Source of the DNA: Streptomyces oryzae
GTDB taxonomy: Bacteria > Actinomycetota > Actinomycetes > Streptomycetales > Streptomycetaceae
Assembly: GCF_017676365.1 (NCBI RefSeq)
Contig: NZ_JADKMA010000010.1
Location: 1-64,000, forward strand
Length of the DNA: 64,000 nucleotides
Direction of reading: 5' to 3'
In this document: one piece after another, positions 8,127 to 16,904 of the stretch
Layout of the letters: each line of letters begins with the position of its first letter
Position numbering within the stretch: the first letter of the stretch is position 1
The notes under the pieces: model-generated
What the model was told of the DNA's origin: nothing
Seen by the model: only the letters and a program-made list of their open reading frames with translations
The model's database searches: none
Position numbers and translations under genes: made by a program

Positions 8127-8873
8127 ATGGCCTTTCGTAAGGCGACGATGAAGAAGCAGGTGGCCGAGGCCATTGCACAACAGGCGCCGGGAGACCGGCC
8201 GCTGGTCTCGGTCGCCGCCGTGGCAGGGCCGACCCCGTGGCTCAGCGTCGGTTTTCTGGGGCTGATCGGCCAGCTTCTGATCAAGTACTACTTCATCACG
8301 GTCACCGAACAGGCCCTGCTGGTGCAGCGGATGTCCCGTTTCTCGCAGCGTCCGCAGGAAATCGTGCACGCGATCCCGCGCGACCAGGCGCGTTCGCTCT
8401 TCGGCGAGATCCAGCTCAACCCGCTGTGGAGCTTCTACTACATGGCACTGCCGGGCGAGGCCAAGCCGGTGCGCATCAACATCCACCGCATGTGGCGCAA
8501 CGAGCTGGAGGAGCTGCTCGCCATCGTCGGGGGCGCGCCCGGTCCGCAGGGCGCCCCGCAGGGTTACGCGCCCCAGCAGGGTTACGCCCCTCCGGCCCAG
8601 CCGCAGCAGGGCCAGCCCCAGCAGGGCTACGCGCCGCAGCCCCCGCAGGGCCAGCCCCAGGGCCAGCCGTACGCCCAGCCGCAGGCCCCCGGCGGCTACC
8701 AGCAGCCTGCGCAGCAGCCCCAGCCCGGCCAGTACTACGGCAACCCGCAGGCGCCCGGCGCCCCGGCGGCCCCGCCCCAGCAGTACCCGCAGCAGCCCGG
8801 CCAGTACTACGGCAACCCGGGCCAGCAGCAGGGCGGCGCCCCCGCCGACCCTCGCGGCAACCCGTACGGGTGA
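8127..8873 (+). CDS. Membrane-anchored protein with Pro/Gln/Gly-rich tail, unknown function
   Basis: A 248-residue protein. Residues 1-35 are basic then Ala-rich, followed by one probable membrane segment (WLSVGFLGLIGQLLIKYYF, residues 39-57). The next 80 residues form a compact region (ITVTEQALLVQRMSRF, then EIVHAIPRDQARSLFG) that resembles the small PH-like domains of bacterial membrane proteins, though I cannot confirm that. From residue 140 to the end the protein is built from repeated PQG, QQGYAP and QYYGNP units, probably disordered and surface exposed. The ATG at 8127 follows a GAGGAG site. Such tails are common on Streptomyces hypothetical proteins. No functional partner is adjacent. 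Confidence 0.8.
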   Translation: MAFRKATMKKQVAEAIAQQAPGDRPLVSVAAVAGPTPWLSVGFLGLIGQLLIKYYFITVTEQALLVQRMSRFSQRPQEIVHAIPRDQARSLFGEIQLNPLWSFYYMALPGEAKPVRINIHRMWRNELEELLAIVGGAPGPQGAPQGYAPQQGYAPPAQPQQGQPQQGYAPQPPQGQPQGQPYAQPQAPGGYQQPAQQPQPGQYYGNPQAPGAPAAPPQQYPQQPGQYYGNPGQQQGGAPADPRGNPYG

Positions 8874-9082
8874 GGCCGCGCGGCCGCCCGTTCACCGGTC
8901 GGCCGACCACCTCTCTGCACGGCGCCGCGTCCCCCCGGACGCGGCGCCGTCGGCGTTCCGGCGGCGCAACGCCGGTCGGCGGCCCGCGGGTTGTGCCTGG
9001 GTGCCGGGCGGCGGCTCTGGAACGGACCGAGCAGTCCGAGGCCGGTTCCGGGCGGCTGGAGGCCGGCCGATAGCTTGAGATC

Positions 9083-9556
9083 ATGAGTCAAGTGGCCCGC
9101 CAGTGGGGCGAGGAAGACGAGCAGTTTCCCGGCAGGAGCGGAGCCGCCGCGACGGTCGAGGTGGATCCGAGCGCGGTCGGCGCCATACGTATGACGTACG
9201 CGCCCGACCCGGACGGCGACCCGGACCCCGGCGAGATCGTCTGGACGTGGGTGCCGTACGAGGAGGCCGACGGCCGCGGCAAGGACCGCCCGGTGCTGAT
9301 CGTCGCGCGGGAGGGCCACGATGACCCGTCCCCCGTACTGGCCGTCCAGCTCACCTCCCGTGCCAGGAACGGTGACCAGGAGTGGCTGCCGCTGGGTTCC
9401 GGGCCCTGGGACCGCGAGGGGCGCGAGTCGTGGGTCGGACTCGATCGGGTGCTGCGGGTGCACCCGGGCGGCATGCGGCGCGAGGCGTGCGCCCTGGACC
9501 GCGCGCGCTTCAACGCGGTGGTGCACCGCCTGCAGCAGGTACACGGCTGGCGCTGA
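9083..9556 (+). CDS. PemK/MazF-like toxin-family protein, no visible antitoxin
   Basis: A 157-residue protein. Residues 50-90 (GEIVWTWVPYEE, then KDRPVLIVAREG) match the N-terminal strand pair of PemK/MazF-type endoribonucleases, which cut mRNA at short motifs. Later the SWVGLDRVLRVHP stretch matches the typical position of the third conserved strand. A 45-residue acidic N-terminal extension is unusual. No small antitoxin gene precedes or follows it. The ATG lies 6 bases after TAGCTT (9071-9076), so the mRNA may be leaderless. Whether it is an active RNase is not clear from sequence. Confidence 0.8.
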   Translation: MSQVARQWGEEDEQFPGRSGAAATVEVDPSAVGAIRMTYAPDPDGDPDPGEIVWTWVPYEEADGRGKDRPVLIVAREGHDDPSPVLAVQLTSRARNGDQEWLPLGSGPWDREGRESWVGLDRVLRVHPGGMRREACALDRARFNAVVHRLQQVHGWR

Positions 9557-9729
9557 ACCGGCCGGGACGCCAGGGCGCCGCGGCGCCGGGACGGCCGGAA
9601 CGCCCGACATGCTGCCGGGGCCCGGGGCTGACAAGCTGAGGGTGCCGCCGGGGAACAGTTCGCCGGGGTGCGCCGTTGCATCCGTTGATCAGCGCCAACG
9701 GGGGCGCGGCAGACGAAAGGTGGGACGGG

Positions 9730-10512
9730 ATGACGGCCACGGCACAGAGCGCGGAGGAGCACGGCGCGGCTGAGCAGCTGGCGGCGATGCCCGAGGACTG
9801 GAGCCGGGCGCTGGCGATCGTCGCCCATCCGGACGACCTGGAGTACGGCGCTGCCGCGGCCGTCGCCGAATGGACCGCACGGGGCAAGGAGGTCACCTAC
9901 CTCCTGGCCACCCGCGGCGAGGCGGGCATCGACACCATGGAGCCCGCCGAGGCCGCGCGGGTGCGCGAGGCCGAACAGCGCGCCAGCGCACAGGTCGTGG
10001 GCGTGGCCGAGGTGGAATTCCTCGACCACCGCGACGGTGTCCTGGAGGAAGGACCGGCGCTGCGCAGGGACATCGCGGCCGCGATCCGCAGACACCGTCC
10101 CGAGCTCGTCCTCACCATCAACCACCACGACACCTGGGGTGACGCGCCCGGCAGCCCCTGGAACACCCCCGACCACCGGGCGTTGGGCCGCTCCGTTCTC
10201 GACGCCGTCGGGGACGCGGGCAACCGGTGGATCTTCAGCGACCAGCTCGAGACGGACGGCGTACTGCCGTGGGCCGGAGTGCGGTGGGTGGCCGTCGCTG
10301 CCTCCCCCGCCGTGACGCACGCCGTCCAGGTGGGCGAGGAGGCCGCCCGCAAGGGGCTCGCCTCGCTGCTGGAGCACCGCGCCTATATCGCGGCGCTCAC
10401 TGACGAGGACCCTGAGGCGTATGCGCGTTCGATCGTCTACGGCGGCCTGGACCGCTACGGCCACCGGAACGGCGGCCGCCGCTCGGTCGGCTTCGAACTC
10501 CACGCTCGCTGA
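9730..10512 (+). CDS. PIG-L family deacetylase
   Basis: A 260-residue LmbE/PIG-L zinc hydrolase. The zinc-binding AHPDD motif is at residues 32-36 (His33, Asp36), with NHHDTWG near 136 and TPDHRALG near 149 supplying further conserved histidines. Members remove acetyl groups from GlcNAc conjugates; in actinobacteria MshB and Mca act in mycothiol synthesis and detoxification, but this shorter protein is not clearly either. I start at ATG 9730, preceded by GGTGGGACGGG; the upstream in-frame Met at 9676 lacks such a site. It converges with the MFS gene. Confidence 0.9.
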   Translation: MTATAQSAEEHGAAEQLAAMPEDWSRALAIVAHPDDLEYGAAAAVAEWTARGKEVTYLLATRGEAGIDTMEPAEAARVREAEQRASAQVVGVAEVEFLDHRDGVLEEGPALRRDIAAAIRRHRPELVLTINHHDTWGDAPGSPWNTPDHRALGRSVLDAVGDAGNRWIFSDQLETDGVLPWAGVRWVAVAASPAVTHAVQVGEEAARKGLASLLEHRAYIAALTDEDPEAYARSIVYGGLDRYGHRNGGRRSVGFELHAR

Positions 10513-10547
10513 GCCGCCGCACGCAGCGCCGGATGACGCGTGCGGGG

Positions 10548-11984
10548 TCAGCGCCGTACCGCGACGGCCACTGTCAGCAGTGCGACCGGCACCAGCAGCG
10601 CCGCGGCCAGCAGGTTGAGCCAGCCGTAACCCGCCTGGGCGACGACGAGGCCGGAGAGGGCGCCGCCGACGCCCGCGGCCGCGTTCATGATCAGGTCCGA
10701 GAAACCCTGTACGGCTGCGCGTGCCTGCTGCGGTACGGAGTCCGTCAGCAGCGCTGAGCCGGAGACCAGCCCAGCGGACCAGCCCAGCCCGAGCAGGAAC
10801 AGCCCGGCGGCGGACTGTGCGTGGTTTCCGTCCGCCGTCCCGGCCAGCGCCGTGGCACACCCCAGCAGGGCGACCCCGAGCAGGATCACACTGAACCGCC
10901 CAATCCGGTCCGCGAGCCAGCCCATCACGGGAGAGAACGCGTACATCCCGGTGATGTGCCCGCTGATGACCAGCCCGATCAGCTCCACCCCGGCACCGTG
11001 TCCGCCCAGGTCGACGGGGGTCATCACCATCACCGAGACCATGACCGTGTGGGAGCCGGCTATCGCGGCCAGCGCCACGCGGGCGTGCGGCGAGGCCGAC
11101 ACCGTGGCCAGCCCGGCCCGCAGCGACCGCCCGCGGCCGTCCCCGTCAGCGTCACCGTCCTTGCCGCCGTCCCCGTCCCCGCCCTTGCCGCCGTCCGCTC
11201 CCGCGCCGCGTACGGCTTCGCCCCGCTCCGCGCGTGCCAGTGCGCGGGCCGTCAGCAGCGGGTCCGGCCGCAGCAGCAGATGCAGCACAGCGCCTGCCAC
11301 CAGGAAGACGGCCGTGCCCCACAGGAAAGGACCCGCCGCCTCCGGCACGCCGAGCCAGGTCACGGTCTTCCCCGCGGGCGCCGCGATGTTCGGTCCCAGC
11401 ACGGCGCCGATGGTGGTCGCCCAGACGACCGTCGAGATGGCCCGCGCGCGGTGCAGCGGCTCGGCCAGGTCGGCGGCGGCGAAGCGGGCCTGCAGATTGG
11501 CGGTGTTGCTGGCACCGAAGGCGGCCATGCCCACGAGCAGCAGCGGGAAGCTCCGCACCGCCGCTCCGGTCACCACGACGAGCCCGCCCACAGCGGCCAC
11601 CACGTAGGCGGACGTCAGGCCGACCCGCCGCCCGCGCCGCGCCATCAGCGCCGCGAACGGCAGCGACAGCAGCGCCGTCCCGATCACGGACGAGGTGGAC
11701 GCCAGCCCCGCAACGGCCTCCGAGCCCCCGATCTCCTCGGCCAGCACGGCGGCCAGCGCCACCGCCGTGGAGACTCCCAGCCCGCCGAGGATCTGACTGA
11801 TGACCAGCGCCAGCCGCACCCGTCGCCGTACGGCATCCAGGTAGGTACCGCCGAGCACTGCGGACTCACCGGCAGCCGACCGTGCCGGGGTTTCCGCCGT
11901 GCCGCCTGCCGTCACCCCCGCCGGGGCTCCGGGCGCGTCCCCCGGTATGTCATCACCGTCGGCCGTGTCACGAATGTCAGTCAC
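10548..11984 (-). CDS. MFS transporter
   Basis: A 478-residue major facilitator with about 12 hydrophobic segments, likely a proton-driven exporter. The loop after segment 2 contains MARRGRRVGLTS, the MFS motif A region. Residues 1-55 are a hydrophilic Asp/Ala/Gly-rich N-terminus. The central cytoplasmic loop carries a Gly/Asp/Lys-rich tract (about residues 270-293, repeated GGKGGDGDGG-type units), a low-complexity linker between the two halves. The GTG at 11984 is used. It stands alone, converging with the PIG-L gene. Substrate unknown. Confidence 0.9.
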   Translation of the reverse strand: MTDIRDTADGDDIPGDAPGAPAGVTAGGTAETPARSAAGESAVLGGTYLDAVRRRVRLALVISQILGGLGVSTAVALAAVLAEEIGGSEAVAGLASTSSVIGTALLSLPFAALMARRGRRVGLTSAYVVAAVGGLVVVTGAAVRSFPLLLVGMAAFGASNTANLQARFAAADLAEPLHRARAISTVVWATTIGAVLGPNIAAPAGKTVTWLGVPEAAGPFLWGTAVFLVAGAVLHLLLRPDPLLTARALARAERGEAVRGAGADGGKGGDGDGGKDGDADGDGRGRSLRAGLATVSASPHARVALAAIAGSHTVMVSVMVMTPVDLGGHGAGVELIGLVISGHITGMYAFSPVMGWLADRIGRFSVILLGVALLGCATALAGTADGNHAQSAAGLFLLGLGWSAGLVSGSALLTDSVPQQARAAVQGFSDLIMNAAAGVGGALSGLVVAQAGYGWLNLLAAALLVPVALLTVAVAVRR

Positions 11985-12068
11985 GCCGCGCAGTCTGGCA
12001 CCTCGCGCCGCTCGCCACCACGGACTTACGGGGGATGGACGGCCTCGGAAAATAGTCGGAACCGGAAG

Positions 12069-12695
12069 TCAGAACAGCGGCTCCGGCAGCACCCCCTCCA
12101 GCGCGAGAAGAGTCCGCTTGGTCTCCAGACCGCCGCCGAAGCCGCCTATCGCACCGGAGCTCTCCAGCACGCGGTGACAGGGCACCACGACCGGCAGCGG
12201 GTTTGCGCCCATGGCGACTCCGACCGCGCGGGCCGCGCCGGGGTCGCCCACGCGGAGCGCCAGATGCTGATAGCCGACGGTCGTCCCGTACGGCACACGG
12301 GCCGCCAGCTCACGCAGCACCCGTTCGTTGAAGCCGCCCGTCAGCGACCAGTCCAGCGGGACGGTGAAGGGCTCGGGGGAGCCCGCGAAGTAGCGGTCGA
12401 GCGCCGCCGCGGCGGCGGCGAGATGCCCGGCCGGCCCGGGCGCGTGCGCAGCCGGGCCGGATGCGTGCCCGGCGGCCGGCGGCTCTGCGGGCAGCGGCTG
12501 CGCGGGCAGCGGCTCCGCGCGCACCGGCTCGCCGCCCAGCCGGCCCGACAGCCGCGCCAGGGCCCGGTCGAGCGTGCGCCCTCTCGCATGGAAGACGACG
12601 TTGACCAGGCCCTTCTCGGTGGCCGCGAGCAGCAGCGGCCCGATGGGTGTCTCCCGCAGCATCCAGGCCGCCGGCTGCACCGGGGTGTCAGTCAT
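12069..12695 (-). CDS. ogt: Methylated-DNA--[protein]-cysteine S-methyltransferase
   Basis: A 208-residue suicide repair protein that moves O6-alkyl groups from guanine to its own cysteine. The active site PCHRV has Cys173; the helix-turn-helix region FNERVLRELAARVPYGTTVGYQ lies just before it. Between the N-terminal domain and the catalytic domain (residues 56-92) sits a Pro/Ala/His-rich insertion (EPLPAQPLPAEPP and following), absent from most relatives. The ATG at 12695 is 6 bases downstream of the -10 box of a damage-type promoter (12702-12724), so the mRNA should be leaderless. Expression in response to DNA damage is therefore expected. Confidence 0.95.
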   Translation of the reverse strand: MTDTPVQPAAWMLRETPIGPLLLAATEKGLVNVVFHARGRTLDRALARLSGRLGGEPVRAEPLPAQPLPAEPPAAGHASGPAAHAPGPAGHLAAAAAALDRYFAGSPEPFTVPLDWSLTGGFNERVLRELAARVPYGTTVGYQHLALRVGDPGAARAVGVAMGANPLPVVVPCHRVLESSGAIGGFGGGLETKRTLLALEGVLPEPLF

Positions 12696-12701
12696 ACCGG
12701 C

Positions 12702-12724
12702 ACCCTAGAGGCCCCCACTGACAG
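12702..12724 (-). promoter_or_regulatory. RecA-NDp-type DNA-damage promoter of ogt
   Basis: Read on the minus strand: CTGTCAGTGGG (12724-12714), six bases, TAGGGT (12707-12702), then six bases and the ogt ATG. The -10 box is identical to the published consensus and the spacing is exact. The short distance predicts a leaderless transcript. Confidence 0.85.
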
Positions 12725-12770
12725 TCCCCGTCCGGCAGCTCACCCCGAGCGGCCCGCGCGGGGGCGGTGC

Positions 12771-13772
12771 TCAGCCGAGGGGCGACGTCTGCACGGCGTC
12801 GCTGACCACATCCGGCTTGTTGGAGATGATTCCGTCCACACCGGCGTCGGCGACCTTACGGGCCGTCTCGGCGTCGTTCACGGTCCAGGTGAAGACCTCC
12901 AGCGGCTTCTTGTGCGGACCCTTGAGCGCGTGAACAGCGCTCACATAGTCCTTGGTGGCGTCCGTGTAGGTGGGGTTGATCTGGTCGGTGAACTTGGCGT
13001 ACTCCTTCAGGTCGCCGGTCTTCGGGGTGCCCAGGAAGCCCGTCTTCACCTCGGGCTGCTGCTGGTGCACCTTCTGGACCGCCGCCTTGTTGAAGCTCTG
13101 GACGATGAGCCTGCTCCCGGTGTGCAGCCGGTCGAGCCAGCCCTCGCGCCGCAGCTGGCCGAGGGTCTCGCGTTCGATGCCGGGATAGAGCTCGGGCGAT
13201 TTCAGCTCCAGCAGGAGGTCCTGCCCGTTCCGGGTCAGCCGGTCCAGGTATTCGCGCAGGGTGGGGATCTTCTCGCCCTTGAACTGGCTGCCGAACCAGC
13301 TGCCGGCGTCCAGCGTCTTGATCTCCTTGAGGGTGAAGTCGGACACCTTCCACGGGCTGCGGTCCGGGAAGCGGTCCTCCACGTCCGTGGTGCGGGAGAG
13401 CGTGGTGTCGTGGATGACGACCAGCTCGCCGTCCTTGGTGCGCTGCACATCGTTCTCGACCCAGTCGATGCCGAGCTCGTGCGCCTTGTCGACGGCGGCC
13501 AGAGTGTTCTCCGGCGCGTAACCCGATGCTCCCCTGTGCGCCACCGTGAGGGGCGCTCGGCGTGGTTTCCTGACGTCGGAGTGGGTTTGCGGCTGTGCGT
13601 CGGGGTCGGGGTCCGGGTCCCCGTCCGAGAGGACGGGGAAGTCTACGCCCGGCTCCGGGTTCTGTCTCGCCGGGCGTTCCGAGGCCGCTGCGGTCGGCGT
13701 GGCGGTGAGGAAGAGCGCGCTCATACCCAGCAGCGCACCTGCGGCGGTTGCGGTCAGCGGGCGTATCGACAT
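12771..13772 (-). CDS. Secreted glycerophosphodiester phosphodiesterase
   Basis: A 333-residue GDPD-family enzyme that hydrolyses glycerophosphodiesters to glycerol-3-phosphate and an alcohol. A Sec signal peptide spans residues 1-29 (MSIRPLTATAAGALLGMSAL, cleaved near ATPTAAAS). A Pro/Asp-rich linker (DPDPDPDAQPQ) follows. The catalytic core shows AHRGASGYAPENT (His79, Arg80), then ENDVQRTKDGELVVIHD with the metal-binding acids and catalytic His, and ELKSPELYPG. The C-terminus has DGIISNKPD, the family's last motif. The ATG at 13772 is chosen because it begins the signal peptide. It is divergent from uvrB. Confidence 0.93.
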   Translation of the reverse strand: MSIRPLTATAAGALLGMSALFLTATPTAAASERPARQNPEPGVDFPVLSDGDPDPDPDAQPQTHSDVRKPRRAPLTVAHRGASGYAPENTLAAVDKAHELGIDWVENDVQRTKDGELVVIHDTTLSRTTDVEDRFPDRSPWKVSDFTLKEIKTLDAGSWFGSQFKGEKIPTLREYLDRLTRNGQDLLLELKSPELYPGIERETLGQLRREGWLDRLHTGSRLIVQSFNKAAVQKVHQQQPEVKTGFLGTPKTGDLKEYAKFTDQINPTYTDATKDYVSAVHALKGPHKKPLEVFTWTVNDAETARKVADAGVDGIISNKPDVVSDAVQTSPLG

Positions 13773-13901
13773 GCGGGACTCCTCGCTTGTGCTGCACGGA
13801 CTGCCGAAACAGTTCCCGATGCGCAATACAAACAAGCGGGGACAAAGTGGCGTAGAGCTGAACGAGGGGTAGCTGAGCCGCTGACCTGCAGCGGAACAAA
13901 T

Positions 13902-13917
13902 TGGCAGCTATCTGCCA
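13902..13917. repeat. Short dyad upstream of uvrB
   Basis: TGGCAG (13902-13907), CTAT, CTGCCA (13912-13917) form a perfect dyad. It overlaps TTGGCA at 13901, which with TAGTTT near 13927 could be a second, weaker uvrB promoter. A role is not established. Confidence 0.35.
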
Positions 13918-13946
13918 GTGGGGGGTAGTTTGCGGGCCGGCGCCCG

Positions 13947-13969
13947 CTGTCAGTGGTGAGTCGTACCGT
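13947..13969 (+). promoter_or_regulatory. RecA-NDp-type DNA-damage promoter of uvrB
   Basis: CTGTCAGTGGT (13947-13957), GAGTCG, TACCGT (13964-13969). The start codon at 13977 is 7 bases further on, predicting a leaderless mRNA. The -10 box is less perfect than those of ogt, terD and uvrC. Confidence 0.8.
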
Positions 13970-13976
13970 GGTGAAC

Positions 13977-16109
13977 ATGCGGCCCAACACCGAGATCCAA
14001 CGCAAGGTGGCGCCCTTCGAGGTCGTCAGCCCTTACCAGCCCAGCGGCGACCAGCCGACCGCCATCGCGGAGCTCGCACAGCGGGTGACCGGCGGCGAGA
14101 AGGATGTCGTGCTGCTGGGTGCCACGGGCACCGGCAAGTCGGCCACCACGGCGTGGATGATCGAGAAGCTCCAGCGTCCGACGCTGGTGATGGCGCCGAA
14201 CAAGACCCTGGCGGCGCAGCTCGCCAACGAGTTCCGCGAGCTGCTGCCGAACAACGCGGTCGAGTATTTCGTCTCCTACTACGACTACTACCAGCCGGAG
14301 GCGTACGTCCCGCAGACGGACACCTACATCGAGAAGGACTCCTCGATCAACGAAGAGGTCGAACGTCTGCGCCACAGTGCCACGAACTCGCTGCTCACCC
14401 GGCGTGACGTGGTCGTCGTCGCCTCCGTCTCCTGCATCTACGGCCTCGGCACCCCGCAGGAGTACGTGGACCGCATGGTGCCGCTGAAGGTCGGACAGGA
14501 GGTCGACAGGGACGAGCTGCTGCGCCGCTTCGTGGACGTGCAGTACACCCGCAACGACATGTCGTTCACCCGGGGCACCTTCCGGGTCAGGGGCGACACC
14601 ATCGAGATCTTCCCGGTCTACGAGGAGCTGGCCGTCCGCATCGAGATGTTCGGTGACGAGATCGAGGCCCTCTCCACCCTCCACCCGCTAACCGGCGAGG
14701 TGATCTCGGACGACCGAGAGCTGTACGTCTTCCCCGCCTCCCACTATGTGGCCGGACCGGAGCGCATGGAGCGCGCCATCAGCGCCATCGAGGCCGAGCT
14801 GGGCGAGACGCTGGCCACGCTGGAGAAGCAGGGCAAACTCCTGGAGGCCCAGCGGCTGCGGATGCGCACGACGTACGACATCGAGATGATGCGCCAGATC
14901 GGCACCTGCTCCGGCATCGAGAACTACTCCCGGCACATCGACGGCCGCGACCCCGGCTCGGCGCCGCACACCCTGCTGGACTACTTCCCGGAAGACTTCC
15001 TGCTGGTCATCGACGAGTCGCACCAGACGGTCCCGCAGATCGGCGCCATGTACGAGGGCGACGCGGCCCGCAAGCGCACGCTGATCGACCACGGCTTCCG
15101 GCTGCCCTCGGCGCTGGACAACCGCCCGCTGAAGTGGGAGGAGTTCCTGGAGCGCATCGGCCAGACGGTCTATCTGTCCGCCACACCGGGCCCCTACGAG
15201 CTGGCCCGCTCCGACGGGTTCGTCGAGCAGGTCATCCGCCCCACCGGGCTGGTCGACCCGGAGGTGGTCGTCAAGCCGACCGAGGGCCAGATCGACGACC
15301 TGGTGCACGAGATCAGACTGCGCGAGGAGCGCGACGAGCGGGTACTCGTCACCACCCTCACCAAGAAGATGGCCGAGGACCTGACGGACTACTTCCTCGA
15401 ACTGGGCATCCGGGTCCGCTATCTGCACAGCGACGTGGACACCCTGCGCCGTATCGAACTGCTGCGCGAGCTGCGCTCCGGCGAGTACGACGTGCTGGTG
15501 GGCATCAACCTGCTGCGTGAGGGCCTCGACCTGCCCGAGGTCTCCCTGGTGGCCATCCTGGACGCCGACAAGGAGGGCTTCCTGCGCTCCGGTACCTCCC
15601 TGATCCAGACCATCGGCCGCGCGGCACGCAACGTCTCCGGCCAGGTGCACATGTACGCGGACCAGGTCACCCCCGGTATGCAGCGGGCCATCGAGGAGAC
15701 CAACCGCCGCCGCGAGAAGCAGATCGCCTACAACGAGGAACACGGCATCGACCCGGAGCCGCTACGCAAGAAGATCGGCGACATCGTCGCGGACATCGTC
15801 CGCGAGGAGATCGACACCGAGTCGCTGCTGGAGACGGGCTACCGCAAGCGGGACGAGACGGGAAAGGGCGGCAAGCCGGCCAAGGGCAAGGCGCCCACCC
15901 CCGCCAAGAGCCGGGCGGGCAAGGGCGCCGCAGCCGGCGAGCTGACCGACCGGCCCGCCGCCGAACTGGCCGAGACCATCGAGGAGCTCACCGAGCGGAT
16001 GCGCGCCGCCGCCGCGGAGCTGCAGTTCGAGGTCGCCGCCCGGCTGCGCGACGAGGTCGGCGAACTGAAGAAGGAGCTGCGCCAGATGCAGGAGGCGGGC
16101 CTCAAGTAA
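13977..16109 (+). CDS. uvrB: Excinuclease ABC subunit UvrB
   Basis: A 710-residue damage-verification helicase of nucleotide excision repair. Walker A is [11 protein letters not shown] (residues 48-58); the beta-hairpin that probes the strands contains [20 protein letters not shown] (about 101-120); DESH is the Walker B region; and the C-terminus carries the UVR motif ([18 protein letters not shown]) that contacts UvrC. Between the helicase core and UVR motif (about 625-655) is a Lys/Ala/Gly/Pro-rich linker. ATG 13977 matches the family N-terminus and the leaderless promoter arrangement. A longer in-frame start at 13953 would lie inside the promoter. Confidence 0.98.
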   Translation: MRPNTEIQRKVAPFEVVSPYQPSGDQPTAIAELAQRVTGGEKDVVLLGATGTGKSATTAWMIEKLQRPTLVMAPNKTLAAQLANEFRELLPNNAVEYFVSYYDYYQPEAYVPQTDTYIEKDSSINEEVERLRHSATNSLLTRRDVVVVASVSCIYGLGTPQEYVDRMVPLKVGQEVDRDELLRRFVDVQYTRNDMSFTRGTFRVRGDTIEIFPVYEELAVRIEMFGDEIEALSTLHPLTGEVISDDRELYVFPASHYVAGPERMERAISAIEAELGETLATLEKQGKLLEAQRLRMRTTYDIEMMRQIGTCSGIENYSRHIDGRDPGSAPHTLLDYFPEDFLLVIDESHQTVPQIGAMYEGDAARKRTLIDHGFRLPSALDNRPLKWEEFLERIGQTVYLSATPGPYELARSDGFVEQVIRPTGLVDPEVVVKPTEGQIDDLVHEIRLREERDERVLVTTLTKKMAEDLTDYFLELGIRVRYLHSDVDTLRRIELLRELRSGEYDVLVGINLLREGLDLPEVSLVAILDADKEGFLRSGTSLIQTIGRAARNVSGQVHMYADQVTPGMQRAIEETNRRREKQIAYNEEHGIDPEPLRKKIGDIVADIVREEIDTESLLETGYRKRDETGKGGKPAKGKAPTPAKSRAGKGAAAGELTDRPAAELAETIEELTERMRAAAAELQFEVAARLRDEVGELKKELRQMQEAGLK

Positions 16110-16123
16110 CACCACGCACCGGG

Positions 16124-16164
16124 ACACTTCGCACGGAGCCCGGCAGCGGACCCGTGCGGAGTGT
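16124..16164 (+). terminator. Hairpin after uvrB
   Basis: ACACTTCGCACGG (16124-16136) pairs with CCGTGCGGAGTGT (16152-16164) through 13 bp including one G-U pair. No long U run follows, as is usual in this genome. Confidence 0.6.
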
Positions 16165-16200
16165 TGCAAGACCGACACAAGTCCCGGGCGACAGCGCGGG

Positions 16201-16223
16201 CTGTCAGTGCCCTTGCGTAGGGT
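16201..16223 (+). promoter_or_regulatory. RecA-NDp-type DNA-damage promoter of terD
   Basis: CTGTCAGTGCC (16201-16211), CTTGCG, TAGGGT (16218-16223). The -10 box is the exact consensus and the upstream box keeps TGTCAGTG. Transcription should start about 48 bases before the GTG at 16278. Confidence 0.8.
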
Positions 16224-16277
16224 TCTTGCCTGGTGGCCGTCGGCCGGTGGCGGCCCCGGTCGAGAGAGGGGACGTAC

Positions 16278-16856
16278 GTGTCGGTCAACTTGTCCAAGGG
16301 CCAGGGGATCAGCCTTCAGAAGAGCGACGGCGCCACGCTCACGGCGGTGCGCATGGGCCTGGGCTGGCAGGCCGCGCCGCGTCGCGGGCTCTTCGGCAAG
16401 CGCACCAGGGAGATCGACCTCGACGCTTCGGCGGTGCTCTTCGCCGACAAGCAGCCGGTCGACGTGGTCTTCTTCCGCCACCTGGTGAGCGACGACGGCT
16501 CCGTCAAGCACACCGGTGACAACCTGGTGGGCGGCGCCGGCCAGGGCGGCGACGACGAGGCGATCATGGTGGATCTGCAGCGCGTTCCGGTCCACATCGA
16601 CCAGATCGTCTTCACGGTCAACTCGTTCACCGGGCAGACCTTCGCCGAGGTCGAGAACGCCTTCTGCCGCCTTGTCGACGAGACCAACGGCCAGGAGATG
16701 GCCCGTTACACCCTCACCGGCGGCGGCACCTACACCGCGCAGATCATGGCGAAGGTCCACCGGCAGGGCAACGGCTGGCAGATGACCGCCATCGGCGAGC
16801 CCGCCAACGGCCGTACCTTCCAGGACCTGATGCCGGCGATCCTGCCGAAGCTGTAG
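16278..16856 (+). CDS. TerD family protein
   Basis: A 192-residue TerD-domain protein of the tellurium/stress-resistance group, which bind calcium and are thought to form membrane-linked stress complexes. The start GTG gives SVNLSKGQGISLQK, typical of TerD; it follows GAGAGGGGAC. Conserved acidic stretches include EIDLDASAVLF, VDVVFFRH and GGDDEAIMVDL. The tail TFQDLMPAILPKL is also typical. An insertion at residues 28-42 (QAAPRRGLFGKRTR) is characteristic of the actinobacterial branch. The upstream promoter at 16201 puts it in the same apparent damage response as uvrB. It precedes a second, larger TerD-type gene. Confidence 0.93.
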   Translation: MSVNLSKGQGISLQKSDGATLTAVRMGLGWQAAPRRGLFGKRTREIDLDASAVLFADKQPVDVVFFRHLVSDDGSVKHTGDNLVGGAGQGGDDEAIMVDLQRVPVHIDQIVFTVNSFTGQTFAEVENAFCRLVDETNGQEMARYTLTGGGTYTAQIMAKVHRQGNGWQMTAIGEPANGRTFQDLMPAILPKL

Positions 16857-16904
16857 CAGGCCGGAGCTACCGAAAGTGGGAAGAGCCAGGGGAGGGGCAC
16901 GACG

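Noticed and set aside
8540..8870. Short tandem DNA repeats that could be mistaken for a repeat array
   Set aside because: They are codons of the Pro/Gln/Gly-rich tail, in frame throughout, with no constant spacer pattern; not a CRISPR array.
13773..13880. PhoP (PHO) boxes upstream of the glycerophosphodiesterase gene
   Set aside because: One GTTCAGCTC-like unit is present on the minus strand, but not the direct repeat needed for a PHO box.
10821..13928. A 1035-codon plus-strand frame across the MFS, ogt and glycerophosphodiesterase genes
   Set aside because: Three clear minus-strand genes with catalytic motifs occupy the same DNA. The long frame is an effect of high GC.
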